The position numbers were made by a program, and so were the translations under genes. A DNA stretch of 64,000 nt from Prochlorococcus sp. AG-347-I06 (GTDB taxonomy: Bacteria > Cyanobacteriota > Cyanobacteriia > PCC-6307 > Cyanobiaceae), in contig QCBM01000001.1 of the NCBI GenBank assembly GCA_003281605.1, positions 124,001 to 188,000 of the forward strand, in the 5' to 3' direction. Below, piece by piece: positions 40,385 to 49,296 of the stretch. Numbering within the stretch: position 1 is the stretch's first letter; every line of letters starts with the position of its first letter. Below the pieces are notes generated by a model. The model was not told the DNA's origin, did no database searches, and saw nothing but the letters and a program-made list of their open reading frames with translations.

Positions 40385-40561
40385 TTATTCGATTAGATTC
40401 TCGTCCTTACAATCAATAAGAGTGTTTTGCAAAGTTGGATATAAGTTAATCATATCTATATATTGTTTCGATTTTCTGTAAGATTTTGCAGCCTTTTTGT
40501 AATGAACTTCAGATTTCATTTCTAGTGAAAATTTTCTAGAAGACTCTTGAGAAGTAGTCAT
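40385..40561 (-). CDS. Small hypothetical protein, 58 residues
   Basis: Reading the minus strand gives an uninterrupted ATG-to-TAA frame of 58 codons in what would otherwise be a 550-base gap. The product begins MTTSQESSRKFSLEMKSEVH, is basic in its first 40 residues (KKAAKSYRKSK) and ends acidic (CKDENLIE); it is predicted helical with no membrane segment. I recognise no family. The length and reasonable amino-acid mix argue for a real small gene, but no comparative support is available here. Confidence 0.5.
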   Translation of the reverse strand: MTTSQESSRKFSLEMKSEVHYKKAAKSYRKSKQYIDMINLYPTLQNTLIDCKDENLIE

Positions 40562-40889
40562 AATATTTGTTGTCTTATCCCATATTTAATAATTCTTTGA
40601 GAATGAGGCAATAAATAGGATGGTTTAATGAAACAAAACATCGTTTAATGTCAGCAAAAAGAAATTTAATAAAAATAAATTAAACTTAAAACTCTTTTTA
40701 ATTGATATGTAATCTATTCTCTAGCAATAACTTTACTGTTGGAATCTAACTTCTTTTTTAGTAAATCGTTTTAGTAAGTTGATTGATTTTTTTTGCTTAG
40801 GATTACTAATTTTTACAATTTTGTTGTGAATTCAACCGTTTGATGAAAATTAAAGTATTCTCAAAACGTTTAAGCTAATCATTTCCTAA
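40562..40889. other. Intergenic region upstream of pcb
   Basis: This 328-base stretch is very AT-rich. I see no open frame longer than about 11 codons on the plus strand and no tRNA-like cloverleaf. It separates the divergent 58-residue ORF from pcb and must hold the strong antenna promoter. A TTGATT with a TACTAAT about 15-19 bases later (40779-40810) is one possible promoter, but the spacing is poor. If it is used, pcb has a leader of roughly 70 bases. Confidence 0.35.
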
Positions 40890-41948
40890 ATGCAAACCTA
40901 CGGTAATCCAGATACCACTTACGGGTGGTGGGCTGGAAATTCAGGTGTAGCTAATCGCTCAGGAAAATTTATCGCTGCTCATGTAGCTCATGCAGGATTA
41001 ATTGTTTTCTGGGCTGGTGCTTTCACCCTTTTTGAACTTTCACGATTTGATCCTAGTGTTCCTATGGGTCATCAACCTTTAATTGTTCTTCCACACTTAG
41101 CAACTCTAGGGATAGGGTTTGACGCTAATGGCGTTGCGATGGGAGATACTAAACCTGTACTTGCAATAGCAATCGTACACCTAGTTTCTTCTATGGTTTT
41201 AGCTGCTGGTGGACTTTTACATTCTCTACTTCTTCCAGGAAATTTAGAAGATTCAGATATTGCTAGAGCAAGAAAATTCAATATTGAATGGGATAATCCT
41301 GACAAATTGACATTTATTCTTGGTCATCATCTCCTCTTCTTAGGATTTGCAGTCATTGCTTTCGTTGAATGGGCCAGAGTCCATGGAATTTATGATCCAG
41401 CTATTGGTGCTGTAAGGCAAGTTGAATACGAATTAAACTTAGCAAAAATTTGGAATCATCAAACAGACTTTTTGACTATCGATAGTCTGGAAGAGGTTAT
41501 GGGTGGTCATGCATTCTTAGCTTTTGTAGAGATTACAGGTGGTGCATGGCATATTGCTACTAAGCAAGTAGGAGAATTTACTAAGTTCAAAGGTAAAGGT
41601 CTTCTATCAGCAGAAGCTGTTTTATCTTGGTCATTAGCAGGTATAGGCTGGATGGCTATTATCGCAGCTTTCTGGAGTGCATCAAATACAACTGTTTATC
41701 CTGTTGAATATTTTGGTGAACCACTAGAGTTGAAGTTCAGTATTTCTCCATATTGGGTTGATACTGTTGATCTTCCTGATGGTGAGTTTACATCAAGGGC
41801 ATGGTTAGCAAATGTTCACTACTACTTTGGTTTCTTCTTTATTCAAGGCCACCTTTGGCATGCTCTAAGAGCATTAGGCTTTGATTTCAAGAGAGTTACA
41901 AATGCTATTAGTAATATTGATAGTGCCACAATTACTCTTAAGGATTAA
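40890..41948 (+). CDS. pcb: Divinyl chlorophyll a/b-binding antenna protein
   Basis: The 352-residue protein is a Pcb antenna of the CP43/IsiA family: six membrane helices with His ligands for chlorophyll, the N-terminal [17 protein letters not shown], and no large lumenal loop between helices 5 and 6, which separates it from true PsbC. In Prochlorococcus Pcb proteins replace phycobilisomes and bind divinyl chlorophylls a and b next to photosystem II. Finding a single pcb copy without a tandem neighbour fits a high-light strain. The gene has a long upstream spacer and its own strong terminator. Codon use (more C-ending codons) looks better optimised than in neighbours. Confidence 0.95.
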   Translation: MQTYGNPDTTYGWWAGNSGVANRSGKFIAAHVAHAGLIVFWAGAFTLFELSRFDPSVPMGHQPLIVLPHLATLGIGFDANGVAMGDTKPVLAIAIVHLVSSMVLAAGGLLHSLLLPGNLEDSDIARARKFNIEWDNPDKLTFILGHHLLFLGFAVIAFVEWARVHGIYDPAIGAVRQVEYELNLAKIWNHQTDFLTIDSLEEVMGGHAFLAFVEITGGAWHIATKQVGEFTKFKGKGLLSAEAVLSWSLAGIGWMAIIAAFWSASNTTVYPVEYFGEPLELKFSISPYWVDTVDLPDGEFTSRAWLANVHYYFGFFFIQGHLWHALRALGFDFKRVTNAISNIDSATITLKD

Positions 41949-41972
41949 ATTCTCAAGTTAATCTTTTATATT

Positions 41973-41999
41973 AAAGGCCCTTTTTAAGGGCCTTTTTTA
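41973..41999 (+). terminator. Rho-independent terminator of pcb
   Basis: A perfect 10-base stem, AAAGGCCCTT paired with AAGGGCCTTT around a 3-base T loop, is followed by a T-rich tail. It lies 24 bases after the pcb stop. It is by far the clearest terminator in the window, consistent with a highly transcribed single-gene unit. Confidence 0.92.
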
Positions 42000-42038
42000 T
42001 TTGAAAAATTTTGTTTATTAATTTAAATTGATAATTAT

Positions 42039-43427
42039 ATGTCTTTGAAATCATTGAATATTTTTTCGATACAGAATAAAGATATTTTTTCAAATTCTCT
42101 ATTGATAAGTTTTTTGGGATTATTAATTATATTTTTTTTGTTGATTTTTGGGAGGAAATTAAAGCTAGCTGTTCAACTTGAGAGATTTGGATTGCCAATA
42201 GCAGTCATATCAGGAATTTTAGGTATATCTATAGGTCCATTTGGAGCAATACATTTTTTGCCAAAAGAAACAATCAATGTTTGGAGTAATTTTCCTACCC
42301 CTCTTTTATCTTTAGTCTTCGCAACTTTAATGATGGGAAGACCTATTCCAAATATAAATGGTTTAGTTAAACCAATTTTTAATCAATTTCTATTAGCTCT
42401 TTCCTTAGGTTTCGGACAATTTTTTGTTGGCGGTCTAGTTGTTAAATATTTTCTGCCGCCATCTATGGAAGCAAACCCTCTAATGGGATGTCTAATAGAG
42501 GTTGGTTTTGAGGGTGGTCATGGAGCTGCATCAATAATCGGTGAAAGTTTTAATAAACTAGGTTTCCCAAATGGTTTAGACCTCGGTTTGGCTATGGCAA
42601 CAATGGGTTTACTATCCTCTTCAATATTGGGTAGTATATTTATCTTTCTTGGTAGAACTTTAGGTCTTTCAGATACTGAGGAAATTCTTGAGCAAAAAGA
42701 TAATCTTAAGGAAAAGAATAAGACAGGAATTTTTGCAGATTTAAGAATTTTTATCATAAATCTAGGATTCTCAGGTATGGCAATTTCTTTTGGTGTTTTG
42801 CTACTTAAATTTTTAAGGTATATTTCAAGTTCTTTTGGTGATTTTTCGAAGGAAATTATTTTTTCACTACCAGTATTTCCTTTTATCCTTATAGGTTCGC
42901 TCCTTATTAGATATATTTTAGAAAAAACCAAAAATACAGAATTTATTTCAAATATTCTGCAAAGGGAGATTGGTATTTTATCCACAGACTTATTGATTTT
43001 TACAGCTATGGCGAGTTTAGATATTGCGGTTGTTTTTGATAATTGGATACTTATTTTAGTGTTTACTTTTTTCGGTTTATTTTGGAATTTAATCTGCATT
43101 GCTTATTTCGCATTCTTTATTTTTGATGATTATTGGTTTGAAAAAAGTTTGATAGAGTTTGGAAATTCTACAGGTGTAGTAGCTTCTGGGTTACTTCTTT
43201 TAAGGCTTGCAGATCCTAAAAATATTTCTAAGACTCTACCAATTTTTACGTCAAAACAGCTATTCGCTCAGTTAATTCTTTCTGGGGGATTATTCACAGT
43301 TCTTGCACCATTAATGATTTCTAAAATTGGGTTAGATTATTGGACAGAAATTTGTGCCCTAATTACATTCGCAATTCTTTCTATAGCATTGATTTTTAAT
43401 AAATTAGAGATGAAAAAGTTTCAATAA
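42039..43427 (+). CDS. gltS: Sodium/glutamate symporter
   Basis: The 462-residue polytopic protein matches the GltS (ESS) family of Na+-coupled glutamate permeases: about ten hydrophobic helices in two inverted halves, with re-entrant-loop motifs EGGHGAASIIGESF in the first half and FGNSTGVVASGLLLLRL in the second. It would import glutamate across the plasma membrane, consistent with amino-acid use by Prochlorococcus. A 193-residue antisense frame inside it is a shadow. It lies 90 bases after pcb, past the terminator. Confidence 0.87.
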   Translation: MSLKSLNIFSIQNKDIFSNSLLISFLGLLIIFFLLIFGRKLKLAVQLERFGLPIAVISGILGISIGPFGAIHFLPKETINVWSNFPTPLLSLVFATLMMGRPIPNINGLVKPIFNQFLLALSLGFGQFFVGGLVVKYFLPPSMEANPLMGCLIEVGFEGGHGAASIIGESFNKLGFPNGLDLGLAMATMGLLSSSILGSIFIFLGRTLGLSDTEEILEQKDNLKEKNKTGIFADLRIFIINLGFSGMAISFGVLLLKFLRYISSSFGDFSKEIIFSLPVFPFILIGSLLIRYILEKTKNTEFISNILQREIGILSTDLLIFTAMASLDIAVVFDNWILILVFTFFGLFWNLICIAYFAFFIFDDYWFEKSLIEFGNSTGVVASGLLLLRLADPKNISKTLPIFTSKQLFAQLILSGGLFTVLAPLMISKIGLDYWTEICALITFAILSIALIFNKLEMKKFQ

Positions 43428-43465
43428 GAACCCTAGAATAGTAAAAAGCCTAAATTTTTATTTTA

Positions 43466-43723
43466 ATGTCATTTACACCCTACGATATTCCACCTCAAGA
43501 AAATAAAGGGAAGTGGTTTAGGAGTCATTTACTTGGAAGGGAAATCGAACTTTGTGAATTGTATAGTCTTGGGTCAAATGATTTAGATTTGCTTATGGCA
43601 GAGACTGCAGAAATTAGAAGTGATCTTGATTTTAAGGAAAAAAATATAGGCAAATTTAGGACTGCAGGATATTTTTTGGAGTTAGCCAGAATAATTGAGA
43701 AAAGGAAGTTATTGGAAAGTTAA
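43466..43723 (+). CDS. Conserved hypothetical small protein
   Basis: The 85-residue soluble protein has no signal or membrane segment. It begins MSFTPYDIPPQENKGKWF, continues with a helical segment ELCELYSLGSNDLDLLMAETAEI and ends in a basic tail. I recognise it only as a type of small conserved protein in marine picocyanobacteria, with no known function. It starts at an ATG 38 bases after gltS, and its last 4 bases overlap the convergent GST gene. Confidence 0.65.
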   Translation: MSFTPYDIPPQENKGKWFRSHLLGREIELCELYSLGSNDLDLLMAETAEIRSDLDFKEKNIGKFRTAGYFLELARIIEKRKLLES

Positions 43724-44379
43724 TTAGATGGGAAATAATTCTTCCTAGAATATGGTTCCCATAATTCGTATTTATGCATTAAGGATTTAAATTCTCTATT
43801 TTTCTCAAATGAATCTAACCAGTTTTTTATTGAGGATTCAAAATAATTTGTTCTTTTTTGACTTTCACAAGCGATTCTAAATTGTCTTACAAAAGGCCAA
43901 ATAGACCAATCAGCGATTGTGGGGTTATCTCCAAAAAAGTATTTGTTTTCCGCAAGAAGTTCGTTCCATCTCTTTATAAATTTAATCGCATTTGTGAAAT
44001 GAAAATCTACATCACTATTCTTATATCTTGTGGCATATTTAAATCGATCTAAATGATATTTGAATTCGTTATCGTTTTCATTAATTATTTCAAAAATATC
44101 TTCCTTTTTGTTGTCAGGACAATAAATTAATTTGATGTTTTCCTTTTTTGACTCTGAGAGAGCCCAAAGGATAATTTCAAGACTTTCTTCAATAACTTCA
44201 CTATTTTTTTTTATAAGTATTGGAACCGTTTTCGTTTTTGAATTATTTAAAAAATCTAGAGGTTTATTTTTTAAATCAATTTCTCTTATCTCTACTTTTA
44301 TTTCACAAATTAACATGGCCCATCTTGCACGCATTGCATATGGGCATCTTCGAAATGAATATAAGATATCGTTTTTCAT
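43720..44379 (-). CDS. Glutathione S-transferase family protein
   Basis: The 219-residue protein has a thioredoxin-fold N-terminal domain with the motif RRCPYAMRARWAM, placing Cys12 where Cys-type (omega/lambda-like) GSTs have their catalytic residue, then TVPILIKKNSEVIEES for glutathione binding. The C-terminal half is helical, with NPTIADWSIWPFVRQFR as the usual N-capping region. It may act in thiol transfer or deglutathionylation; the substrate is unknown. Confidence 0.84.
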   Translation of the reverse strand: MKNDILYSFRRCPYAMRARWAMLICEIKVEIREIDLKNKPLDFLNNSKTKTVPILIKKNSEVIEESLEIILWALSESKKENIKLIYCPDNKKEDIFEIINENDNEFKYHLDRFKYATRYKNSDVDFHFTNAIKFIKRWNELLAENKYFFGDNPTIADWSIWPFVRQFRIACESQKRTNYFESSIKNWLDSFEKNREFKSLMHKYELWEPYSRKNYFPSN

Positions 44380-44453
44380 ATTGTAAAAACTTTTAAATTC
44401 CCTAATTCTTTTAGTATTATTTAAATAGGAATAGTATCAATCTTACAACGCAA

Positions 44454-44996
44454 ATGTCGGGATATGTTTACCTTATTAGAGTTGGAGACCTTTATAGAAT
44501 TGGGAAAACGGATAATCTTGAAAAGAAAATTAAGAAATTAAAGCCAGATGAATTATTAACATCAATTATGACGAAGGAGCCAGAAACCCTTGAGGCAAGA
44601 TTACTAAGAAAATATAAGTCGCAAAGAATACCTGAAACTGGTTATTTAAAGCTTTCTAAGAGACAAATTAGAGAATGTAAAAAGCAATTTGAATTAAAGG
44701 GTAGCTTACCTCATACTTTAGATGCTGAAGTTTCCATAACTCTATTTGCATCTTTTCTGTTGTTTTCATTAAGTTCCCTTATTTTTAATTATTTAAATTT
44801 TGGATTTGTAAAATCTATATCTTATTCTTTCGGAATGGCATCTTTACCAATGGTTATATTATTTATCACAGGTAGTTTTGGCGGGTACTTTTCTGAAGAT
44901 TTATCTCTTTTTTCATTGTTAACTAATCGAATAAAAGGTTTATTTATTGCAATCGCGATGCTTTCAATAGCATACTTAATTTTCAATTTAGGTTAA
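44454..44996 (+). CDS. GIY-YIG/Mug113-like domain fused to three membrane helices
   Basis: The 180-residue protein starts with GYVYLIRVGDLYRIGKTDN, the core of the T5orf172/Mug113 branch of the GIY-YIG superfamily, followed by the Arg and Glu-containing helices (residues 41-60, EPETLEARLLRKY). Residues about 92-115, 122-145 and 160-178 are hydrophobic helices. A nuclease-like domain tethered to a membrane is unusual. Whether the active site works is unclear, since the GIY-YIG catalytic Arg and Glu cannot be assigned with certainty. Its 3' end overlaps the convergent SDR gene by 4 bases. Confidence 0.68.
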   Translation: MSGYVYLIRVGDLYRIGKTDNLEKKIKKLKPDELLTSIMTKEPETLEARLLRKYKSQRIPETGYLKLSKRQIRECKKQFELKGSLPHTLDAEVSITLFASFLLFSLSSLIFNYLNFGFVKSISYSFGMASLPMVILFITGSFGGYFSEDLSLFSLLTNRIKGLFIAIAMLSIAYLIFNLG

Positions 44997-45700
44997 ATTT
45001 CATAATTACAATTTAAGGCAATTTCAAATGGAACTGATTGGGTAGGTAACTTAAGAATAGTAGAGCATATTTCAGCAATATCTTCAGGTTGTGTCATGCT
45101 TAATTTGTCTAAGGAAGAGATATTTTGGGCCATTTTTGTATTAACCCAGCTTGGGCAAATTGCTGAAACCCTTATATTTTTATCCCAACCTTTATTTTTC
45201 ATCGTTTGGCATAATCCCATTAAAGCAAACTTCGAAGAAGAATAAGCGGCTAAATCACCTTTGGATCTTTTCCCACTCATTGAAACTAAAACAATAATTC
45301 TTCCTCTTCCAGAGGTACATAAATGATCCCAAGAAAGTCTACATAAATGCCAAATTGCCAAAAAATTGATATTCAATGTATTTAAAATTTCCTCTTCATC
45401 ACCATCTTTGTATAAGAAAGGAACTTTCGATAATACTCCAGAACAATTTATTACTGAATCAAATCCTCCAAATTCATCTACGGTATTCTTTATCCAATTT
45501 TCGGCTGTAATTTTTTTTAAAGCATCATAGTGGTTGATTATAATTTTCCCTTCTGGCCATTTTTTTGGATCAATAGCGCTTCCTTTTAATGATTCTAAAT
45601 CTCTTATGCCAACACTAATTCTATTGCCTTCTTTTAATTCTTTATGTGCAATATTTAGTCCAATACCTCTACTGGCTCCACTTATTAATATGGTTCTCAT
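44993..45700 (-). CDS. Short-chain dehydrogenase/reductase
   Basis: The 235-residue classical SDR has the NAD(P)-binding GASRGIG at residues 7-13, the INCSGVL strand, the serine of the triad in LVSMSGKR and the YSSSK catalytic pair. The substrate cannot be told from sequence. It lies 7 bases downstream of the lycopene cyclase gene on the same strand, so it is probably co-transcribed with it, and a role in carotenoid or pigment metabolism is possible but unproven. Confidence 0.83.
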   Translation of the reverse strand: MRTILISGASRGIGLNIAHKELKEGNRISVGIRDLESLKGSAIDPKKWPEGKIIINHYDALKKITAENWIKNTVDEFGGFDSVINCSGVLSKVPFLYKDGDEEEILNTLNINFLAIWHLCRLSWDHLCTSGRGRIIVLVSMSGKRSKGDLAAYSSSKFALMGLCQTMKNKGWDKNIRVSAICPSWVNTKMAQNISSLDKLSMTQPEDIAEICSTILKLPTQSVPFEIALNCNYEI

Positions 45701-45707
45701 TTTTTAA

Positions 45708-46991
45708 CTATATCTTTGGAAATATTATCCTAAGTAACATTTTAAATTCTCTTCCATGCATAATCATAAGACCTTTCTTTACACTCCATGGAGCCTTTAT
45801 AAACATGACGCACATAGCATATACAATCTCTTTTAAAGAAAGAGTATCAGTTAGAAATCCATACCATTGATTTTTAGGTAGTTGGAAAAAACTGCCAAAA
45901 AATTCTCTCAATAGTTTCTCATCAAACCTCATGAGTTTTTCTAATCCAAATTGGTAAAGTGATTTCTTCCTAATTAATTCTTTTGACCATAAAGTTTCCC
46001 AACCTTTTCTAGCAATATGATAGGTACTTAGATTTTTGTTTTTAATTGCTTCTGAGACTGCCTTTGCGACAAGTGGAGCTCTTCTTAAAACATTACCAAT
46101 TAAATATCCAGATGCAGGATGTACCATTGAAGCAGCACCACCATATCCAAGTATTTGTTGCTTGAAATCTGGGATTGGCATATTCATAGGAAGAAATAAG
46201 CCAAGCTCTTCGTGCTGCATGCTTGTGATTGATATATTTCGATAAGAAAGCCTCTTCTCTAGTCTCTCTTTTAAATTTTCCATTGTTAGAGGATTTACCA
46301 AACCAAGAGATGTCTCTTCAAGAAAATATTTCCCATCCCCCATATCCATGGCATAAAGAAAAGTTGGGGGTTCTTTTTTTTGTTCATCGTTAAGATGATC
46401 ATTTCTATAGTCCATTAATACAAACTGCCCTCTCTTAAGTGGAGGTTTACTAAAATTACCTACTATCCCATAACAAGTTTGGACTGCTAAGGGACCACAG
46501 GATTTTAATTTAAGAAAAACAGGATCATACCCTGTTGCATCTACTACTAATCTTGCAGAGTAGGTTTTGCCATCTTTTGTAGTTACTGTACTTTTGTATT
46601 TTTCAAAATGTATTTTGTTTGCAAATCCTTGATGCCATTTAATAAAAGACTTATTGCATTCGTTAAACCAATAATTGTGGAGTTTCTTCTTATCAAATAG
46701 TCCATAATCTAGTGAGTGTTCCGTGGCTTTATTCTCGTCGTCCTGCTCTTCTAAAGCGCCATGCCCAAAAAAACTTACGGTATTTTTCCATCTATATTCA
46801 AGTAAATCCTGAAGCCCAAGTTGATCAACTTCTTTCCCCCAAATGCCATATGTATTTGGCCAAGGTTCATCTGGTCCATTTGGAGAAAGCACTTCAACAT
46901 CTAATTTTTCCTTCCCTAAAGCTGAGGCAATAGCCATTCCTGCAGGCCCTGCACCCAAAACAAGAACATCTGGCATATTTTCTTTTGACAT
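45708..46991 (-). CDS. crtL: Lycopene cyclase, CrtL type
   Basis: The 427-residue flavoprotein-like enzyme has the N-terminal dinucleotide-binding motif VLVLGAGPAGMAIASAL and the central conserved GYGGAASMVHPASGYLIG segment of plant-type CrtL cyclases. It cyclises the ends of lycopene to make beta or epsilon rings. Prochlorococcus has two such genes, one of which (CrtL-e) forms epsilon rings for alpha-carotene; the pairing with an LPOR-like gene fits the epsilon-type locus as I remember it, but I cannot discriminate the two from sequence alone. The start is an ATG at 46991. Confidence 0.86.
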   Translation of the reverse strand: MSKENMPDVLVLGAGPAGMAIASALGKEKLDVEVLSPNGPDEPWPNTYGIWGKEVDQLGLQDLLEYRWKNTVSFFGHGALEEQDDENKATEHSLDYGLFDKKKLHNYWFNECNKSFIKWHQGFANKIHFEKYKSTVTTKDGKTYSARLVVDATGYDPVFLKLKSCGPLAVQTCYGIVGNFSKPPLKRGQFVLMDYRNDHLNDEQKKEPPTFLYAMDMGDGKYFLEETSLGLVNPLTMENLKERLEKRLSYRNISITSMQHEELGLFLPMNMPIPDFKQQILGYGGAASMVHPASGYLIGNVLRRAPLVAKAVSEAIKNKNLSTYHIARKGWETLWSKELIRKKSLYQFGLEKLMRFDEKLLREFFGSFFQLPKNQWYGFLTDTLSLKEIVYAMCVMFIKAPWSVKKGLMIMHGREFKMLLRIIFPKI

Positions 46992-47214
46992 TAAATATAA
47001 ATCTTATGATTAAAGAAATTTATGGAACAAATTATTACTTCTGAGCCTAAAATTATATTTTTCATCCAATACTTATAACGAGAGTAGATTAATAATAATC
47101 AAATTACTCAAATACTAGTGACTAAGTTTTCAGTGTTTTAACAATAATTTATAAGATTACAAAATAAAAAAAACTTAATTTATTTTTTTATCATAAAAAA
47201 ATATAGGAATTTAA
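46992..47214. other. Divergent intergenic region between crtL and the LPOR-like gene
   Basis: This 223-base AT-rich region must hold the promoters of both divergent genes. I see no open frame, RNA-like structure or clear regulatory repeat in it. A poly-A/poly-T-rich stretch near 47160-47200 could be a weak upstream activating element. Confidence 0.3.
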
Positions 47215-48216
47215 ATGATTAAAAATAAAAATATTTTAATTACTGGAGGTAATTCAGGGATAGGGTTTTTTGCCATTATTAATTTACTGAAGACGAAAAA
47301 TATTTTATATGTTGTAATAAAAAACGAATTAAGAAAGAATGAATTTCTCAGAAAAATCGAGAAACATTTTGATAAAAATTACCTTAGTAAATTTTTAAAT
47401 ATTATTGAAAATTGTGATCTTTCAGATCTAGAGAATATTAAAAAAATTAAAGATTTCTTTATTATTAAAAAGATTTTTTTAGATGTAGTTGTTTTAAATG
47501 CAGGATTGCAATATACAGGCTCTTTTTACCCTAAAGTATCAAAACAAGGCATAGAACTAACTTTTGCAGTAAATCATCTTGCACATTTTTACTTGGTAAA
47601 TGTCCTAAAAGATTTTATTAGAAATAAAGAAGAATCTAGAATCATTATTACATCATCAGATGTACATGACCCCAAAAGTTCAGGTGGCAATATAGGAAAG
47701 AAAGCGGGACTTAATAACCTAGTTAATTTAAGAAAAAAAGTAACTGGGCAATTTTTAAATTTTAATGCTGATGAAGCTTATAAAAATAGTAAGTTATGTA
47801 ATATTTTGTTTGCTAAAGAACTTGAAAAAAAATTAAAAATTTCCTCCAGTAAAATTTCTGTAATTACTTGGGCTCCTGGTCTAGTAATACCAAATGATGA
47901 TCTTGGTTTTTTTAGATACAGTAAGCGTTTTAATCTCTTTGGATATTTAATTTTTTCTAAAGCTGCAAAAAATATTTTAGGAATTTCTGAAAGTATAGAA
48001 AATGCTGGTAGGATACTTTCTGAAATTGTTTTGGATTCAAATTTAAATAATATTGGTTACATTCATTTAAGTAATAAACTTATATCTTTTAAAAAACATA
48101 AATTAGTTGAAAGTAAGGTTAGTGATGAGGCAAATAATTCTGAGTTGTCTTCAAAACTCTGGATTTTAAGTGAAGAGATTTGTAGATCATTTGGCTTTGT
48201 TACTTTCAATATTTAA
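47215..48216 (+). CDS. LPOR-like short-chain dehydrogenase
   Basis: The 333-residue protein is an SDR of the light-dependent protochlorophyllide oxidoreductase branch: cofactor motif TGGNSGIG, NAG in VLNAGLQY, the VNHLAHFYLVN segment and the catalytic pair Y189/K193 in AYKNSKLCN. True LPOR has a PGC motif with an essential cysteine after it; here the aligned position is PGL with Leu223. Length and insertions match LPOR-like SDRs. It may be a paralogue acting on another pigment-related substrate. It faces crtL across a 223-base gap. Its last 30 bases overlap mscS on the other strand. Confidence 0.75.
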   Translation: MIKNKNILITGGNSGIGFFAIINLLKTKNILYVVIKNELRKNEFLRKIEKHFDKNYLSKFLNIIENCDLSDLENIKKIKDFFIIKKIFLDVVVLNAGLQYTGSFYPKVSKQGIELTFAVNHLAHFYLVNVLKDFIRNKEESRIIITSSDVHDPKSSGGNIGKKAGLNNLVNLRKKVTGQFLNFNADEAYKNSKLCNILFAKELEKKLKISSSKISVITWAPGLVIPNDDLGFFRYSKRFNLFGYLIFSKAAKNILGISESIENAGRILSEIVLDSNLNNIGYIHLSNKLISFKKHKLVESKVSDEANNSELSSKLWILSEEICRSFGFVTFNI

Positions 48217-49218
48217 GGTTTGTGTTGGGAATGCAAACTCTATATTATTTATCGCAAATTCCTCAATAATTCTTAAATTTATAGATTGTTGTGCTTCCAT
48301 TGCGGCGAGATAATTATTTGTTGGTATGTAATAAACAAGTTCGAAATTAAGACTGAAGTCGCCGAAATCTGTGAAATGACATCTATCAAAAGAAGCATCT
48401 TTTGTCTCTTCAACTATTTTTTTAATTATTATTGGAATCAATTTCATAAGTTTTGGAGAGGTTTCATAAACAACTCCCAATTTATGCACTAACCTTCTTT
48501 TTTTCATTTGTGCGTAATTTGAAATTATTCCATTTGTTAGGGCGCTATTGCTCATTACTATTACTTCTCCATTAATACTTCTTATCCTTGATGATCGTAC
48601 TCCCACTCTCTCAACCATTCCAAGGACTCCATCTGATTTTATAAACTCACCTTTTTGAAAAGGTTTATCAAGCAAAATTGTTATATATTCAAAGAATTCC
48701 TGGACAGGATCTTTCAAAGCTAATCCCGCTCCAATACCTCCTGCACTTAGTAAAGCCCAAATAGCAGTCATTTGAACCCCTATATTTTGTAAGAAAAAAA
48801 TTGAGCCAATAGTCCATGTTAATGCTTTTATCAATGGAGTTAGTGAAGATACCATCGAACTAACTGAGGAATCATTAATTTTCGAGGTCGATTCTGTTAA
48901 AGATCTTATTAAAACTTTGTTGAGAGCTTTTATGATGATTATCAATATAAATAATTTCAAAATATTCAATAATACAGAGATGAAAGTTATTTCATCAGTA
49001 AAAAAATAGTCAATTGAAAAATAAAATGATAGGAGGAAACCTATTGGCTTTATAATTCCAGAGATCACTTCAAAAATAAAATCATCGAAATTTGTTTTTG
49101 TTCTTTTGGAAATCTTTTTAAAAAATATTTTTGAAACTTTGGAAATTATTATCGACAATAAAGTTCCAATAAAAAAAATAGATATTGACAGAAGGAAGTT
49201 TTCAGTAAATAATTTCAT
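48187..49218 (-). CDS. mscS: Small-conductance mechanosensitive channel (MscS family)
   Basis: The product has several N-terminal hydrophobic helices, then the pore helix region GGIGAGLALKDPVQEF with the Gly/Ala pattern of MscS TM3, then the beta domain and C-terminal cytoplasmic part. MscS channels release solutes on osmotic downshock. I use the ATG at 49218; a TTG at 49236 would add six residues. The gene overlaps the convergent LPOR-like gene by 30 bases. Confidence 0.88.
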   Translation of the reverse strand: MKLFTENFLLSISIFFIGTLLSIIISKVSKIFFKKISKRTKTNFDDFIFEVISGIIKPIGFLLSFYFSIDYFFTDEITFISVLLNILKLFILIIIIKALNKVLIRSLTESTSKINDSSVSSMVSSLTPLIKALTWTIGSIFFLQNIGVQMTAIWALLSAGGIGAGLALKDPVQEFFEYITILLDKPFQKGEFIKSDGVLGMVERVGVRSSRIRSINGEVIVMSNSALTNGIISNYAQMKKRRLVHKLGVVYETSPKLMKLIPIIIKKIVEETKDASFDRCHFTDFGDFSLNFELVYYIPTNNYLAAMEAQQSINLRIIEEFAINNIEFAFPTQTLNIESNKAK

Positions 49219-49296
49219 ATTCAAATAAACCCTCAAAATTTATCTCTAATAAAATTTTAAATTATCTCAAAACAACAAACCAGTCTTTATTTTTAT

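Noticed and set aside
40890-41948. Photosystem II CP43 (psbC) instead of pcb
   Set aside because: The large lumenal loop of PsbC is missing and the length is about 350 rather than about 460 residues.
42518-43099. A 193-residue antisense frame inside gltS
   Set aside because: It follows codon-bias shadowing of the real gene, has no family features, no ribosome-binding site, and would oppose an intact transporter.
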